From: Ophioderma brevispina
Lineage: Eukaryota > Echinodermata > Ophiuroidea > Amphilepidida > Ophiodermatidae
DNA: 64,000 nucleotides
Assembly (NCBI GenBank): GCA_023653785.1
Contig: JAMKCH010056553.1
Location: 1 to 64,000, forward strand
Direction: 5' to 3'
The notes under the pieces are model-generated. The model worked only from the letters and a program-made list of their open reading frames with translations, ran no database searches and was not told the DNA's origin. Positions 12,770 through 25,138 of the stretch are shown here, piece after piece. How positions within the stretch are numbered: the stretch's first letter is position 1; every line of letters begins with the position of its first letter. The translations under genes and the position numbers were made by a program.

Positions 12770-13719
12770 TTTTTTGTGTCGCCTAACGCATGTTTCATGG
12801 AGACCCATACTAGTCCAATTTCTGTGTGTCCGTCCGTATGTCCAGATTCTCCGTATGACTCGGTTACCTTTTGTCAAATGCCTGCAGCTAAACGCGATCC
12901 CCATTTTACTTCAAACTTGATAGGATGATAGAGCGTGTGCCGCAATATTATGTTGTAGCTTTGGCGGCATTATTTGCATATGCAAGATTTAATAGCTTAT
13001 TGCATATTTTTCAGACATTCGGTTAACCTTTTTTAGAAATGCCTCTGCTCTCAAATGACTAATCCCGATTTACTTCACACTTGGTAGGGTGATTGAGTGA
13101 GAGGGTGCCAGAATATTTATGTGTAGCTTTTTTGACTGCATATTTGCATATTCCTGAATTTTAATTAGCTTATTTAGCATGTATTTTTCAGACATTTCGG
13201 TTAACCTTTTTTTTGAAATGGTCTGCTGGCTAAACACTAGTCCCGATTTACTGTCACACTTTTGTAGGGGATAGGTGAGGTGCCCGAATATTATGTGTAG
13301 GTTTTTTGACTGCATTATTTGCATATCAATGAAATTGGTGGTGCAAGTTCTCTGAGTTTTCCGTTAGGTGTATAATGATGTACTTGGGTGGAAGGAAGCG
13401 GGATAAAGAGTTCTCGGCCTGATATTTTCGGACAAGTTACATATGCAAATCAGCTAATTAATATGCAAAAATCGCGTAATCGCTATATTTTTTGAAACGG
13501 TACATCGGATTGCAAAATTCCTCAAACTGCAAGAAAACCCATATGGTATCCAACCATCTTTGCCCTGTGTAAGAGTTCCCTGATACATCGGCTAGGTATT
13601 CACATGAGCTAATTAATATGCATAATTGCTGACTCACTAAATTGTCCAGCTCCCGGATACAATTCCTTTGCCTACATGAAAAACTACTATACCTACTTGT
13701 GTGGTGAACCATAGTATGG

Positions 13720-14000
13720 GGAAGTGGTGGGTTGTTTGGGGAGGGTGAAGGGTGGGTGTTTGAGAGAGGAGGCATGGTGGTGTGTTGTGAGGGGGCGTGG
13801 TGGGGTGTTAGTGAGGGGGCAGGGTGGGGTGTTAGTGAGGGGGCCGGGTGGGTGTTTAGTGTTAGTGGGGTCCCGTCGGGGAGGGGGTGGGGTGGGGTGC
13901 GTCGGGGATGGGTCGTGGATGTTCTTATGGCTGGGGTCAGGTTGTGTGCGATGTGGTAGGGTGCGTCGGGGAAGGGTGGGGTGCGTCGGGAGGTGCGGGG
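13720..14000 (+). repeat. G-rich minisatellite
   Basis: Units such as GTGTTAGTGAGGGGGC and GGTGGGGTG recur with strong G over C bias. Several G3-G5 runs with short spacers could form G-quadruplexes. Part of the HINE-like element. Confidence 0.7.
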
Positions 14001-14420
14001 TGACCTCATGTGCCCTTTTGTACTTCTTTTCTTGTGAACTTGGTGCTCTTCATGTTACCTTGCCGACCTCATGTGATGCTGCTGACCTCATGTGACCCTT
14101 GGTGACCTTGTGTTAACCTTTGTGACTGTTACTGGTAACCCTTCTGAAACTGCTGACATGGTGACTTCATATGACATTTTTTTGACCCCATGTAACCTTG
14201 GTGACCTCATGTCACCGTTGATTATAGTCATGTGATCTTGGTGGGACCTCAATGTCACCTTTGGCCCCTTCACAAATCGAGTGGTGCTGGAGTAGGGTCA
14301 GGTGGGGATAACGACGGGGTGGGGTGTCAGGGAGAGGGAAGGGTGTTGCATCAATGAAGGGGTGCGTGGGGCATGGTGGAGTGACCTCAGTGACCTTGGT
14401 GACCTCCCATGTGACATTTG
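14000..14420 (+). repeat. GTGACCTCATGTGA degenerate minisatellite
   Basis: More than ten degenerate copies of a GTGACCTCATGTGAC-like 15-20-mer with GTGACCTTGGTGACC variants. Confidence 0.7.
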
Positions 14421-14552
14421 TGATCCCCATTTGCCTTTTGTAACACTTTCTCCAGTGCATTTGTTCTCTTTCTAATCATCATTTGCCAACTTCATCATAA
14501 AGCAAGTGACCGCGCAACCAGGCGACACTTGTGGTTCGAGAACCTCTTGTTT

Positions 14553-17500
14553 AGATAACAAATATTTTTTAAAGTACATGTACCATTTTTTGTTCTTTTT
14601 CATTATATTTTAAAACATGAACGACTCACAATTCAGGCTAATTTCAGGGATTTAAAAGTTAATCTTCAGATTGTGGTTTTGGGACTAATCCGTGGTTAAG
14701 ATTTAAATTTACTTGCTGGAGATTTAAATAAATCTACAATGCAAATAAAAGTGGCATGCCCCGCTATCGAGGGTTGGATTTGCCGGGGATTTCCACGCAA
14801 ATATTGCCCGGCCGGTCGGGGACTTGGCGGGTAGTGCAACATTTTAAAACTGCAACTCTGTGCGATCCCCGGCCATCCCGGGTACCCAGGGCCCGGGATA
14901 TCAATTGACAAGTGCATTATTCGGTGAAAATTTCCGAATTCATAAGTACCGTGTCGAAAAAAAAAAGCGTGCAGATGGGTCAGGTTACGGAACTCCCGTG
15001 ACTCTTGTCTTCATGGGCATAGTGTGATTTTGTAGATCTCATACATGGTCACAATAACTCATACAGGACCCATCTGAACACTTTTTATTCAAACTTATGA
15101 CATTCGGACCCCTTCACGAATAAGCACTTTTATTTATTTCTGTTAAGGTTTCCAAATTCATAAGTTGTCAGTAAAAAATGTGTGTCAGATGTGTCAGGTT
15201 ACAGAACTCCCACACATACAAGGTATGTCTTGGGACACCTCCTCTGGATAATGGGGCTATGTTAATCAGAAAATTCTTGTGTGAGGGTCTTTCCAAGATC
15301 TTATCAGGTATTTGTGGCCTAAAAAACCCATTTTCCTATCATTTTACATGTATTGATTTATTAATTTAATTTCAGGAGGAGCAAGAACAAAAAAGCGTCA
15401 ATCAATTGGGCCAACAGGAAACAGAGCCAAGCTGCAACAAATATACTTATGTCCATCTTAATACCAGTTGCTGTTCGATAACAATTCTGGCAAGAGGTCA
15501 TCAGCGTCGCTCAAGACCAATTCTCAGTGTGGTAGAAGCAATTTGGTCAAGAGAGCATTCTGTGAATTTTGGTTTTTTTTCATCACATGTAAGAAGCCCA
15601 ATTAAAAACACTTTATAAAAAAATACTGTCATTAAGTGTTGAGGGTCTTGCATTTCCTGTAAAGTCCCAGGAAACAGCTGATGAAAATGTAAGAGAGAGT
15701 TAGAAACGGGATAAAACAGCAAAGTAACAGTGTCTGGAGATTGAAGCTCTTCCCATCAGATTTCAAGAAAAGGGAGAAGTTCACAACATATGCAGGCTAA
15801 CATGGCTTATATAGCGATGCTTTTAGCAGCCGATTTAATAATAATTGTGAAAATTTTCATAAAATGTAGCATTAAACGTTTGGATATTTTACATAACTCA
15901 AGGTTATTTTGAAATTGAGAGGCATTTGGATTCTGGACCCCTGATGACCCCAAGAGGTCTTAGGTGTTATACCAGGGGTCAGGTCGATGTGTTTGAATCT
16001 TGTTAAAACCTGCACCACTGTCATTCCTTGGGTCCAGAAGTTTTTTAAAAGGTTCTTTGTTCCGATCTCCCCCTCCCCCCCACCCCCCCCCCCCCCCCCG
16101 GTTACATGAAGTAGTGGACATTTTTGATACCACATGAAAATCTGTAGTCTCATATCATCTGAAATTTCATCTTCCCTCAATCTAACTTTGCAAATTATAA
16201 ACAAAGCTCCGTTTTTAATGTTAACCTCACAATTAGCACTGAAAGAGGGCCGTCAATTCCCCACTCGCTTCTATTATCAACCACAAGTTTCGTTCCCATG
16301 ATACTGTGATGGTAATTGTATGCAGGTGCCAGGCTCTCATATCAAGTAGAGAACATGATGCCCATAAATCGGAACACCCCCACCTTTAAGAGGAAAAATA
16401 ATTTTCACACCTATCTGTGATGTTTATAGTTCTCAAGTTGCATCCAAAACATCAAAGGATCAACTTTTGTCCCCGTAAGTGGCAAAAATTGAATAAATAG
16501 CTCCGATTTTAAAAGCTGCCTCAAAGATTTCAAAATTAAAATTTTTTTTTTGTGTATTAATGGCCAGATTTTCTTTATTTTCCGATATATGGTATTTGCA
16601 AAGGTGTAAATGAAAACTCTTAAATAAAAAATGGGCATTACCAACTTAGTTTTATCCCCCTAAAAGTACGTTTTCTGAAGAGCGATCTTTGGTGCTGGGA
16701 TGGGCAGGGATGATGATCAAAAGTAAAGATGTACTGTCTTCGGGTATATATTTGCCAGTTGTCCAAAGATAACACTTTTGTCCAACCTTTGGTATTTTAT
16801 AATCTGAACAGGTATACTGTCCTGTAAGTAAATATAAGCTGCTCTGTGCTAACCCACAATTCTGAATACTTTTTAATTAATGAAGCAGCTATTTTGAATG
16901 TTCAATTTAAAAAGAGCCGGGAATCAAACCATTTGCGTATTAGTTGAAATGAAAAGGCTTTGAAATCGTGACCTGTGAAATCGGCAAGTGAATGGAATCA
17001 CAAAGCTATAATCTTTTAAAATCAATGGAGTGTGGCTAGTTACCATCATTACAGAGGCCACATTTATTTTTGATTTACTTTCTTTCAACTTCCTGCATTA
17101 ATAAGATTTCCTTTTTAGTCTTTAGGCTTTTGGTATAAGATTTTTGTTAAATAACATTGGGTCTATGTAATACATATCAGCGAGTTCTGTGTATTAGTAC
17201 GTTTATGTTGATAAATCAATGGCCCTAACCTGATGAAACACTGATAATATTTCTAAGCTAAATGTCAGCGTACAATGGATAGGGTTAACATAATTATTTT
17301 TTGTGGTGGCCTTTTTTCAGTCCAATAATTCTATTGATATTTTCCTTGGTAAGTAGCCTCCTCTCCATGCTAATGGAATGGCTTGGTCACATGGTTGGGG
17401 GGGGAAGAGCGGTCCCTTGGAAACACTTTAGGCAAAGGGGATTTTGTTGGGGGTCACCATCTTGTTTTGTTCCCCTGGGCGCTTTGAGCGGGAGATTTTG

Positions 17501-17580
17501 TCATAGCAGAGCCTGTCAGCGTCTGCGCTGTGTGTCTGTTGCCTCGTGTAAATCCAGACCCTTAACTGTCTAATACACTT
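14553..17580. other. Intergenic, minor repeats only
   Basis: A GC-rich patch at 14748-14900 (CCCGGCCGG, CCCGGGTACC) sits in AT-rich DNA. Two copies of a direct repeat of about 70 bp at 14935 and 15143 share AATTCATAAGT, GTCAGGTTAC and GAACTCCC. A long C run lies at 16069-16099. A TTAATTTCAG at 15366-15375 precedes a short open frame (GARTKKRQ...), too little to call an exon. Confidence 0.4.
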
Positions 17581-17584
17581 ATCT

Positions 17585-18108
17585 TGGTTTCATACTAGCT
17601 TTCGTCTGTCCGCGTGTCGCACGACATAATTTGTGCAACAGCGCACGCGTAGTTACACGTGACTAATAAACTTGCCATTCGCCGCCACAGCTGCGAAAAG
17701 CCGATAAATCGATGAGTTTGTCGTGCTGCTCCCGGCGACAGACAACGAAGAATTGACTTTAACTCAACTTTTCTGCTACCCCACTCCGATCCGTAAAAAA
17801 CTGACGCAATGAAAATGCACTAAGTATGTACATATGTGTTATAACTCCTCCGCAGCGACGGGACATCGTATAAAATTATTCATTTTGGTATTTGGGTGAG
17901 AACTATTCCAACACAACCATGTCGCCATGATGTTAAGCCGTCTGCCGCAAAAACCTCGAAAAAAAGTATGAAATACTCGCGACACTGTCGCAGCGACACG
18001 CGACAGCACGTTTTTTTTGGTGGCGTACAAGAACAGCAAGTAGCGTCGACAACACGACAACTTGAGGTTTTGCGACACTGCGACAGCACGACAAAAGTAT
18101 TAAGCCAC
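17585..18108 (+). mobile_element. Inverted-repeat element with GTGTCGC-rich ends
   Basis: Left end TTGGTTTCATACT..CTTTCGTCTGTC then GTGTCGCACGAC. The right end read on the minus strand gives GTGGCTTAATACTTTTGTCGTGCTGTCGC then AGTGTCGC. The two ends align with several substitutions, and internal GTCGC/GCGAC motifs fold back. No coding. Boundaries are approximate. Confidence 0.5.
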
Positions 18109-18315
18109 CTTACACCCTCAGGACTTAGTGTCTACCCTACCTTTCTGTCAGACAGGTCTGTAGACCAAAGATAAAGTTATACTTTGGTGTATTTCAGACT
18201 TTCCTGCTCTTATTTCCCTAAAAACAGGCAATAAACTCTCTTACCAAGTTTCTCATGCACTCTTATTTGCCAGGGATACGTGCATTAAATCTCTCTACAT
18301 TCTCACTTGCACAAT

Positions 18316-18465
18316 CAGGGGTGGATCACGATTGAAAACCGTCAAAAATACCGGGGGAGGGGGCTGAAGCGTAACTTGTCCAAAATGGGCTGATTTTGCA
18401 AGACTTGCAGAATTACCTGGAGGTGCGTGCCCCCTCCGCCCGCCCCGGTTCCCCCCACGCCCCTG
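18316..18465 (-). mobile_element. CAGGGG...CCCCTG MITE
   Basis: Starts CAGGGGTGGATC and ends CACGCCCCTG. Its core (AACTTGTCCAAAATGGGCTG, TTTTGCAAGACTTGCA) is the reverse complement of the core of the MITE at 35712-35850, so the two are the same family. No clear target duplication here. Confidence 0.65.
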
Positions 18466-19230
18466 GTAAGTACCCTTCAACTTCATCTTAGAAAAATGGA
18501 GAAATAGGTAAGTTAATTCTTATGAAGCATAAAGGATGCCAAATTAATTTTTGAAACTGAACTGTTTGTCATTGAATTTCAGTGTGAGAGATAATACACT
18601 TTTGGTAATTGTCATTTGGGATTGTCAGGTACTTATCATTCTAGGACACCCTGTTATTAGCACTTTCACACATCAAATGTGCCACTAATTAGGTGCCTCC
18701 ACCTCAAGCAATTTGGATGTTTAATATGGGTCTTAGTACATCATAATGTTTCTGAAACACAACACATTATCAAATCAAACATGTATAAGCTTAGTTTGCA
18801 CCATAAAAAACTTAACTTGGTCTTTTAAATGAACACTTCATTTTCATTTTGTCAATTTAAGTGGACCAAAATGACAGAGATGCTGCCCAAACCCTACCAA
18901 ATATTAAATTTAATGATAAAAAAAATACCCAGGCTTTGTATGAATCTTTTTTGATCAGATTACAGTGGCTTGTTTGCTTTCAGGAACTCATCACGATCAT
19001 TTCGCTTTACCTATACCGGCGCTCTTGGCCAAGTTCCACAATCCTTTAAATCAGTTAATTTTGTAAAAATCCCCATAGCAGCTCCCTAGATATTGCTTGG
19101 ATCGATGAAACATTGAGAATTATTATCATTCCCCCCTTCTTGTTGGTGTCCAAATTATTTAATGTAATTGTCAATTGACTTGTCCCGCTCCTTTTCACTG
19201 GGGTATGGGTAAGATACAGGTGATCCCAAA
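18466..19230. other. Intergenic, no gene seen
   Basis: AT-rich; short frames only. Confidence 0.4.
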
Positions 19231-19239
19231 GTGATGGAT

Positions 19240-19775
19240 AGGGGGGGCAACCACCCCCCCCCCCCGGGAGAGAAGTAACCAACATGCCTAGCACAACAGA
19301 GAAACATCACGGGTACTTGATTTTTGGTACCAAAAGATAGCTATGTCCTCCTCTTTCCATTGATACCAAAATGGTACCAACATGCTAGCATTACGTCACA
19401 AGGACATCATAAATTTTGCATATTACAATTGTCAATTTCCATAGACTTATAGGGAAAATCAATTTTTCACACCAAAAAATGTTAGGAATATCCAATTTTC
19501 GTGCGGTTTTTGGCTCTACTTGATGGGAATGATAGTTTTATATATAATGTTTTTTAGTCACTAATTGCAATATCAATTTTCCATCCACCCTATATTCAGT
19601 ATTTCGTACTTTCCTCAAAAGACGTCATACTGACGTCTAATGGTGATGTCAGTACTTTATTTTGAATACCAATGGAAGAAGAACTCTAAGCTACCCTGTG
19701 GTACTAAATTTACAAGAATCGGATGTTCAGTAACAAAAAACACCGGGCGGTGGTAACCACCCCCCTTCGAGTTTT
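19240..19775 (+). repeat. Foldback element with GGTTACCACC ends
   Basis: The arm at 19325-19380 (TTTTTGGTACCAAAAGATAG...CCATTGATACCAAAATGG) is inverted at 19655-19715 (TTTTGAATACCAATGGAAG...GGTACTAAATTT). Outer C/G-rich parts (GGCAACCACCCCCC at 19235-19265 and GGTGGTAACCACCCCCC at 19748-19765) also face each other. Divergent, old. Confidence 0.5.
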
Positions 19776-20305
19776 GTTACCAAAATGGCTCAGGTAGACG
19801 AAGGTTAAGGTCAAACGTTGTCCTATTGCATTTTGGCTTGAAGCTTAGTAAAAATTACATCACCGAATAGATCAAATTAGATATTTTTCTGAATCCATAT
19901 GACCTGAGATCAATGTGTAGCATTAACAAGATTTACACAACTTTGTATTTTGACCCCTTTTGATACACTTGACTTAAACGGTCAATCGGGGGGGGAAAAT
20001 TCAAATGCCTCCTAATCTTAAAATAAACTTTGAGTACATAAAAGATCCATTGCAAATGTCATTCTTTGTATGAAAATGCACAATTCTTCAGACTAGCCGC
20101 AACACTAATATACATGTCAGAAAGACGAGTCATGCTTAGGAGATCAACTAAGTACAATTCAGAGGAAACACCAGACTGTCCGAGCAAGATGTTTGGTGGA
20201 GACAAAGAAGTAGTCTGTTTAATTTGTATGGTAGTATAGTCCAGGGATTTCATAATTAGTTTAAATATCTACAGAGGGGGTTCTCTGCAACCCAACTCGA
20301 CCAAA

Positions 20306-20430
20306 CCAACTTTTTGTGTCGCCTAACTAATTTCATGTTGGCACATACAATCCAATTTCTGCCGTGTCCGTATTTATGTCGTCCATATGATTCGGGACCG
20401 TTCTTTTTTTAAAATACCCTGAATCAGGGG
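20306..20430 (+). mobile_element. Fragment of the HINE-like family, 5' end
   Basis: CTTTTTGTGTCGCCTAAC followed by CCAATTTCTG, GTGTCCGT and ATGTC blocks matches 12771-12860. No matching 3' hairpin found downstream, so truncated. Confidence 0.55.
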
Positions 20431-22070
20431 GTCCCAAGACGATTGAACACGCACCTTTAAGCCAGATAGGGATGGTGTTTTTTGTCCTGCCCCTTAGCTT
20501 GCTCAGAGCATGACTTAGAAATCACATCTGTATATACATGTGTAATTGTGTTGTATGTATGGCCAGTTATTGGTGGTTATCTCCTGCCACAAATTCTGAG
20601 GGCCAATTGAATGGGTCTATTGGTGTACTCTGATTGGGGTGAGAATCATGGTGCATGCAGATTAAAGCAACATTCTTTGAAATTCTAATCAATTTTGTTT
20701 TTCCTGGCCACAAAGTAAATGCTGTGATGATACCAAACTTGGTCAGATAACACTGACCCAAGGCCCATATGAGGTTTCACAGTTGGGGGTCAAAGGTTAT
20801 GTGGGTGGATTGAAGGGAAATTCTGTCACCCTCAACATTTATCTTGAATAAATCTGAATAAAAAATATCAAGATGTGGGGTAAGACACAAGGTTCAAGAA
20901 CTTGTCTTATGTTTTCATTCAATAAACACAGACACAATGTGCCATTTGTGGTATCAATATTCAATAGCGAAATTGCCTTACTGTTGATTAATTAGAAAAC
21001 AAATTCAAATGACTATTTTTTTCCATTTGCCATTTTTTTTTGGATGTTAAACCCATTGCTAAGATTATAAACCATATTCCTATGAATGTTATTCCAATTT
21101 TACATGTTTTTAATGTTATATATACACCATTAGTTCTTATTTTAGCAGGCCATTTTAAGGATGCTCCTCTTGAATTTTCCTTCCCGAAGTGCCGTAAATG
21201 CTTTTGGTAACATCTGGATGTGTAATAGGACCACAAAAGCGGCGAAAACAAATTGGAGGGGGAGTGGTACCGATAAAAGATCAAGTAATGTTGGACCTCT
21301 TTGTAGATACTTGCCTAAACCTTTAACGGTGCACAACGAGATTTCAAGGCATCCATATATTGTGTCAGGTATAGTGATTTCATATCAATAAGATACAAAG
21401 TAGATTTCTTACCTGTATTTGGCCCTAAATATTTAAAGTGAAAAGAAAGGTTTAGTTGCTCATTTTTAGATAAAAAAACAGGCTGAATTTCATCATTTGC
21501 TTCCAAACAATTCCACCAATTTCCCCCAATTTTTACCACTGTGACCTGAAATATCTCACATAATCCTTTAAGATTGGGATATTTTGGATGGAAGCTTTAC
21601 ATCTTACAAAAATCAGGATTTTCAATATTTTTTGGGGACACCTTCTATGTGGCACCTGATATTGGCCGGGGCCTTACACACAAAGAATTTTTAGTCGGTA
21701 AAGATTGGCAATAACTGACCTCCCGTTGGCAATTATGTGAGCATACCAGCTGATATCGGGTGGCAGTTTCATTGAAAAATGGAACTCAAGACAAGACTTA
21801 TGGCTATAACTCAGTGAAGGCACCAAGAATTGCTGCCTCGCTAGCTTTCAGCAATGGTTCATCTTCACTGCGCTAAAACAATTGAACTTTGAAGCGAATC
21901 TGGGCTTAGAAGTAACCCAAAGTCCGGATTAAGTGTTAATTAAGTGTTGCATGTTGAGCCATACGTATTGTCCACCAAGTGCGCAGGGTGCTGGTGTGGT
22001 AGAAGGGGATCAACTCATAATCCATGACGATTTTTCCCACCTGTTACCTCACATGTTTAGTTGTACATTA
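20431..22070. other. Intergenic with an old TTAA-MITE relic
   Basis: 21314-21655 contains CTTTAACGGTGCACAACGAG..TTT and, toward its end, GGGACACC...GTGGCACC, a decayed relative of TTAA-MITE family A (25139, 38541). No gene seen. Confidence 0.35.
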
Positions 22071-22077
22071 CTGAAAA

Positions 22078-22156
22078 AGGTCCATTCATGAAGGACTACA
22101 CTGGTTTAAACCCTGGGTTCAAAGTTAGACTCCTTTGAGAATACAGCCATAGTAAG
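22078..22156 (-). repeat. Single arm of the long-TIR MITE family (see 58296)
   Basis: GTCCATTCATGAAGGACTA..CTGGTTTAAACCC..GG.TC followed by AAGTTAGACTCCTTT matches the right arm at 58519-58587. No opposite arm nearby. Confidence 0.55.
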
Positions 22157-22783
22157 TTTCATGTAGTGTGTTATGACGTCAACACTATATACTATTGTTC
22201 GTATCTCAAACGGACAGATCCTCACAAAATTGAGATTTTCTTACATACTTGAATCGTATATACACTTAATGATTAGGTATCACATGCCTGAATAAATCTG
22301 ACCGTTCAATGATATAAAAATCATAACTTTATCCCCCTGGCTTGAAATCCGAGGGGATCTTGCGATAGCGTGTATTCCGTATTATGTGTGTGTGTTCCAG
22401 TTTGGTTATTATGTGTTATTTGTTTTATACATGTCTCCTTCGAAAAGGTTAAGTGATGTCAAAGGTGGATGAGTCTGTCCAAACTGCCATCTTGCCATGG
22501 GGATTACCCAGTTTTACTTGCAGTATTTTTTTAGGAAAGTCAGGGGACGAGGTTGCAGATCACAAATTCCCCTTTAATGAGCTAATCTTCATATACTCCT
22601 GTAAAAGGGAATCTTGCCCATTTTAACTTTGGCCTTAGTTGAATTTTCATATGCAGAACGTTTGCCCGAGTGGGGCCTGTTCCGTGTTTTCGTTTTAATT
22701 TGTCGCACTGTAGCGGTTACCCCAATCCTTTTCTGACAATAAAAAATCCAAACCATCCATTAATTGCTTTGCTATCAGTGTAG

Positions 22784-22930
22784 AGATGAGAGAGGCAAGT
22801 CAGGCAGCGGATGATGAGATGATGCTATTTGCATGGTACCAGATGATTTCTATGAAAGACCAAGCAGATCTTAAAGTATGTGGAAAAGAAGCCTTCAACA
22901 AGGGATTGTTGGAACTAGCCATGGATTCTC
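22784..22930 (+). CDS. Possible exon or gene fragment, unidentified
   Basis: An open frame of about 49 residues with balanced, non-repetitive composition: REASQAADDEMMLFAWYQ, then MISMKDQ and later CGKEAFNKGLLELAM. An AG dinucleotide (GTGTAG) stands just before it, in a weak acceptor context. I do not recognise the family. The frame runs into CAGGGGCGGATCCAGG at 22931, a MITE-like end, and no GT donor is visible before it, so it may be an interrupted exon or a gene relic. It stands out because neighbouring sequence has no such composition. Confidence 0.3.
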
Positions 22931-22950
22931 AGGGGCGGATCCAGGGAATT
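22931..22950 (+). mobile_element. MITE-like end CAGGGGCGGATCCAGG
   Basis: Matches the terminal sequence of the 35712 family. The partner end was not found within 300 bases, so it is probably truncated. Confidence 0.35.
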
Positions 22951-24160
22951 CTCAATAGCGGGGGAAGCCCGTCCACTATTCGCTTTTAAAATTTTCCGCT
23001 CGCTTCATCGCCGGGTCGACACAATTTTTTCACTCGCGTTCGAAATTATGAAGAGTGGGGGGGAGTGCCGAGCCGATATTTTATATTTTTGAAGCACAGA
23101 GCTACCAAAACAACACAACACAGAAGGTTACCCCCCTGCCTCTTAGAATTCAAACCGACTGAAACAAAAAGTGTCTACCCGGCGAGCGGGCAAAGTTTAC
23201 AACTGGTGTCGGCAAGGGCGGCCCACAAAAGGTCTGTCGGTGGTTGCTATCCTAATGTTTGTGACGTACACAGAGCCTCTTTTTGTCGGCATTTTAATAA
23301 ACGTTTTGTATCGGCTTCAATATCTCTCACCATTGTCACATGACACTTGTGTAAAATTTTATCCACAACTCGGTGCTCCCGAGGACGCCATTCCATCACT
23401 GCCAAAGACATAATGAAAGGGGCGTGCTATAATCCCTGATGTGTGAAAAAGTAAGTTTTGAGTGCTTTAAGCATTAAGCTTAAAATATGCATTAACACTG
23501 TATTAATGTAGCGATTTTGGCTGAATTGCAATTGAGAATTAGACTTGAGAAATTGTGCATCCCAATGTGATCTTAAAGTTTGTAATCGATTCTAACTTTG
23601 ATCTTTACAATCAATTGATTAGTCATTTGCTTTTAATAATAGACCATTTCAAATACACATTGGTAATGTTCGGAGCAAAATACAATGTACGCAGGTGTCC
23701 TTATACGCTTGCGGACATTGACAACGCTTGCAGTGAACGTGATTACACAAAAGTGAAATACGCATAAGTGCTGCATCCAAGAGTGCGTGTGATGACCCGT
23801 TTATTTATCGGGGTCATCATGTTTGGCTGAACTTCATTTTTAAAAGCTATATTGTACAGTGTCAAATATGGAAAATTGACTGGCCTGGCCCGTCAGTGCA
23901 CACCAGGCAGTGGATATCAACTTGGGGGGAGAGTGCTTTGGCTTGAAATACCATGTCGCAGTTGTTACTTGGCTCAAACTGGATGAAATGGAATAAAATT
24001 TGCATAGTGTCCCAATTTTTGAGGGATTACAATGAACTTGAACTAAGATATGGGCAAAACTTACAGTCTATTTTGGGTAATTTAAACAAAATCCCATTCA
24101 GCACTAGTCAGAACAGGTCACAGGGATGACGTTGGAAATTGCCTTTGTATGCACCCAGAG
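22951..24160. other. Intergenic, no gene seen
   Basis: Short frames only. 23060-23430 is slightly richer in GC but has no recognisable domain or splice structure. Confidence 0.35.
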
Positions 24161-24216
24161 GGTGTATTGAGTCCATCCCACCCACAATGCACCAGTTTTG
24201 GGAAATCTCTGCAGCC

Positions 24217-24985
24217 TAAATTTTCTGAGTTATATGCTAAAAACAGCAAAAATATATAAAAAGGGTCAATTTCAGTTGTGGTCAAATTTTAAAGTTGCTC
24301 CCATTTGGATACAAAATGGTGCAAATTGTTGGTGGATCTCATATGATTAAAGGGGGATGGCCCGATTTAAGGATATGAAGATTTCATCTTGATAGATTGG
24401 CCTTCAATCCAAAACCCCATCTGCAAAGTTTCGCGCCGATATTTCAATCCGTTTTGATGCAAGAGCTAAAAACATGATTTTGTAAGCCCCATAGAGTACT
24501 CTGTATTAATATTGGTCGACTAAAATAGGGTACATTTCCGCTCATAACTTCCAAACAAAACATCTTTTGACTCTAAGATTTCACAGAGTAAATGAGAAAA
24601 ATAGCTTTTTCTTCTAATACCAAAATGTTGACCACTTCCGGTAAAATCTGGGGCTTCTGGGGACGAGGCTATTAGCGATCGGGCCATGGACCTTTAAGGA
24701 ATAGTTTAGAGTGTCTCAATCAAATGCTTGTTACCAGGTGAAACAAGGCCAAGCCCTATTTAATGCAATGGATGCTGACCTTCTGTGCCCCCTACATAGG
24801 AAACTAAGCATTTAAGACAGTGAAACATAACTTATTTTAATCCTATGAACTCCACCAATAATTTGCGCCATTTTTTTATCCAAATCGGAACAACTTTAAA
24901 ATTTGAACCCGTACAACTGAAATTGACTGTTTTTATTGATTTTTGCTGTTTTTAGCCTGTAACTCTGAAACTTCAGGCCGTAGAT
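24217..24985 (+). mobile_element. Foldback element carrying a nested TTAA MITE
   Basis: About 135 bp at 24217-24346 (CTAAAAACAGCAAAAAT, GTCAATTTCAGTTG, CAAATTTTAAAGTTG, GGTGCAAATTGTTGGTGGA) is the near-exact inverse of 24850-24985. Between the arms sits the family C MITE at 24351-24693, so the MITE inserted into or beside the loop of an older hairpin element. Confidence 0.75.
24351..24693 (+). mobile_element. TTAA-flanked MITE, family C
   Basis: TTAA (24347-24350), AGGGGGATGGCCCGAT; right end ATCGGGCCATGGACCT then TTAA (24694-24697). Second copy at 44082-44336 shares internal ACCACTTCC, AAAAACATG.TTTT and GATGGGGTTTTG-type blocks in inverted order. Confidence 0.75.
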
Positions 24986-25017
24986 ATTACAAATTATACC
25001 TTTTCTAAATCCTTATG

Positions 25018-25080
25018 GTTAGACACATGATGTGGTATACTTTTCAATTAGACACATAATGTGGTATTCTTTTCAACATG
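25018..25080 (+). repeat. Short tandem repeat (about 33 bp x 2)
   Basis: TTAGACACATGATGTGGTAT then ACTTTTCAA is followed directly by TTAGACACATAATGTGGTAT and TCTTTTCAA. Confidence 0.75.
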
Positions 25081-25138
25081 ATTGGATCAATTTAAAAATT
25101 TGACCCCTGTACAAACTGTCTTGGCCCCCTCTCCTTAA

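Larger units (their letters stand above)
12770..14552 (+). mobile_element. Helentron-like (HINE) element with internal minisatellites
   Basis: Left subterminal repeat GTGTCGCCT (12776-12784) is inverted as AGGCGACAC at 14520-14528. A hairpin GGTTC-GA-GAACC (14533-14544) then lies just before a TCTTGTTTA end. Inside are about three 180-bp units (TCGGTTAACCTTTTTT, CCCGATTTACT, TTTGCATAT; 12860-13325), a G-rich array (13720-14000) and a GTGACCTCATGTGA array (14000-14420). This layout (short subterminal inverted repeats, minisatellite core, 3' hairpin) matches non-autonomous Helentrons. The apparent 183-residue Pro/His-rich frame on the minus strand at 13458-14009 is a shadow of the G-rich repeat. 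Confidence 0.65.

Noticed and set aside
13458..14009. Longest open frame in the window (183 codons, Pro/His-rich, minus strand)
   Set aside because: It reads the reverse of a G-rich minisatellite; composition and repetition explain the open frame, with no domain.
15376..15453. Short open frame after a good TTAATTTCAG acceptor
   Set aside because: Only about 26 codons before a stop and no upstream exon or family match; acceptor-like sequences are common in AT-rich DNA.
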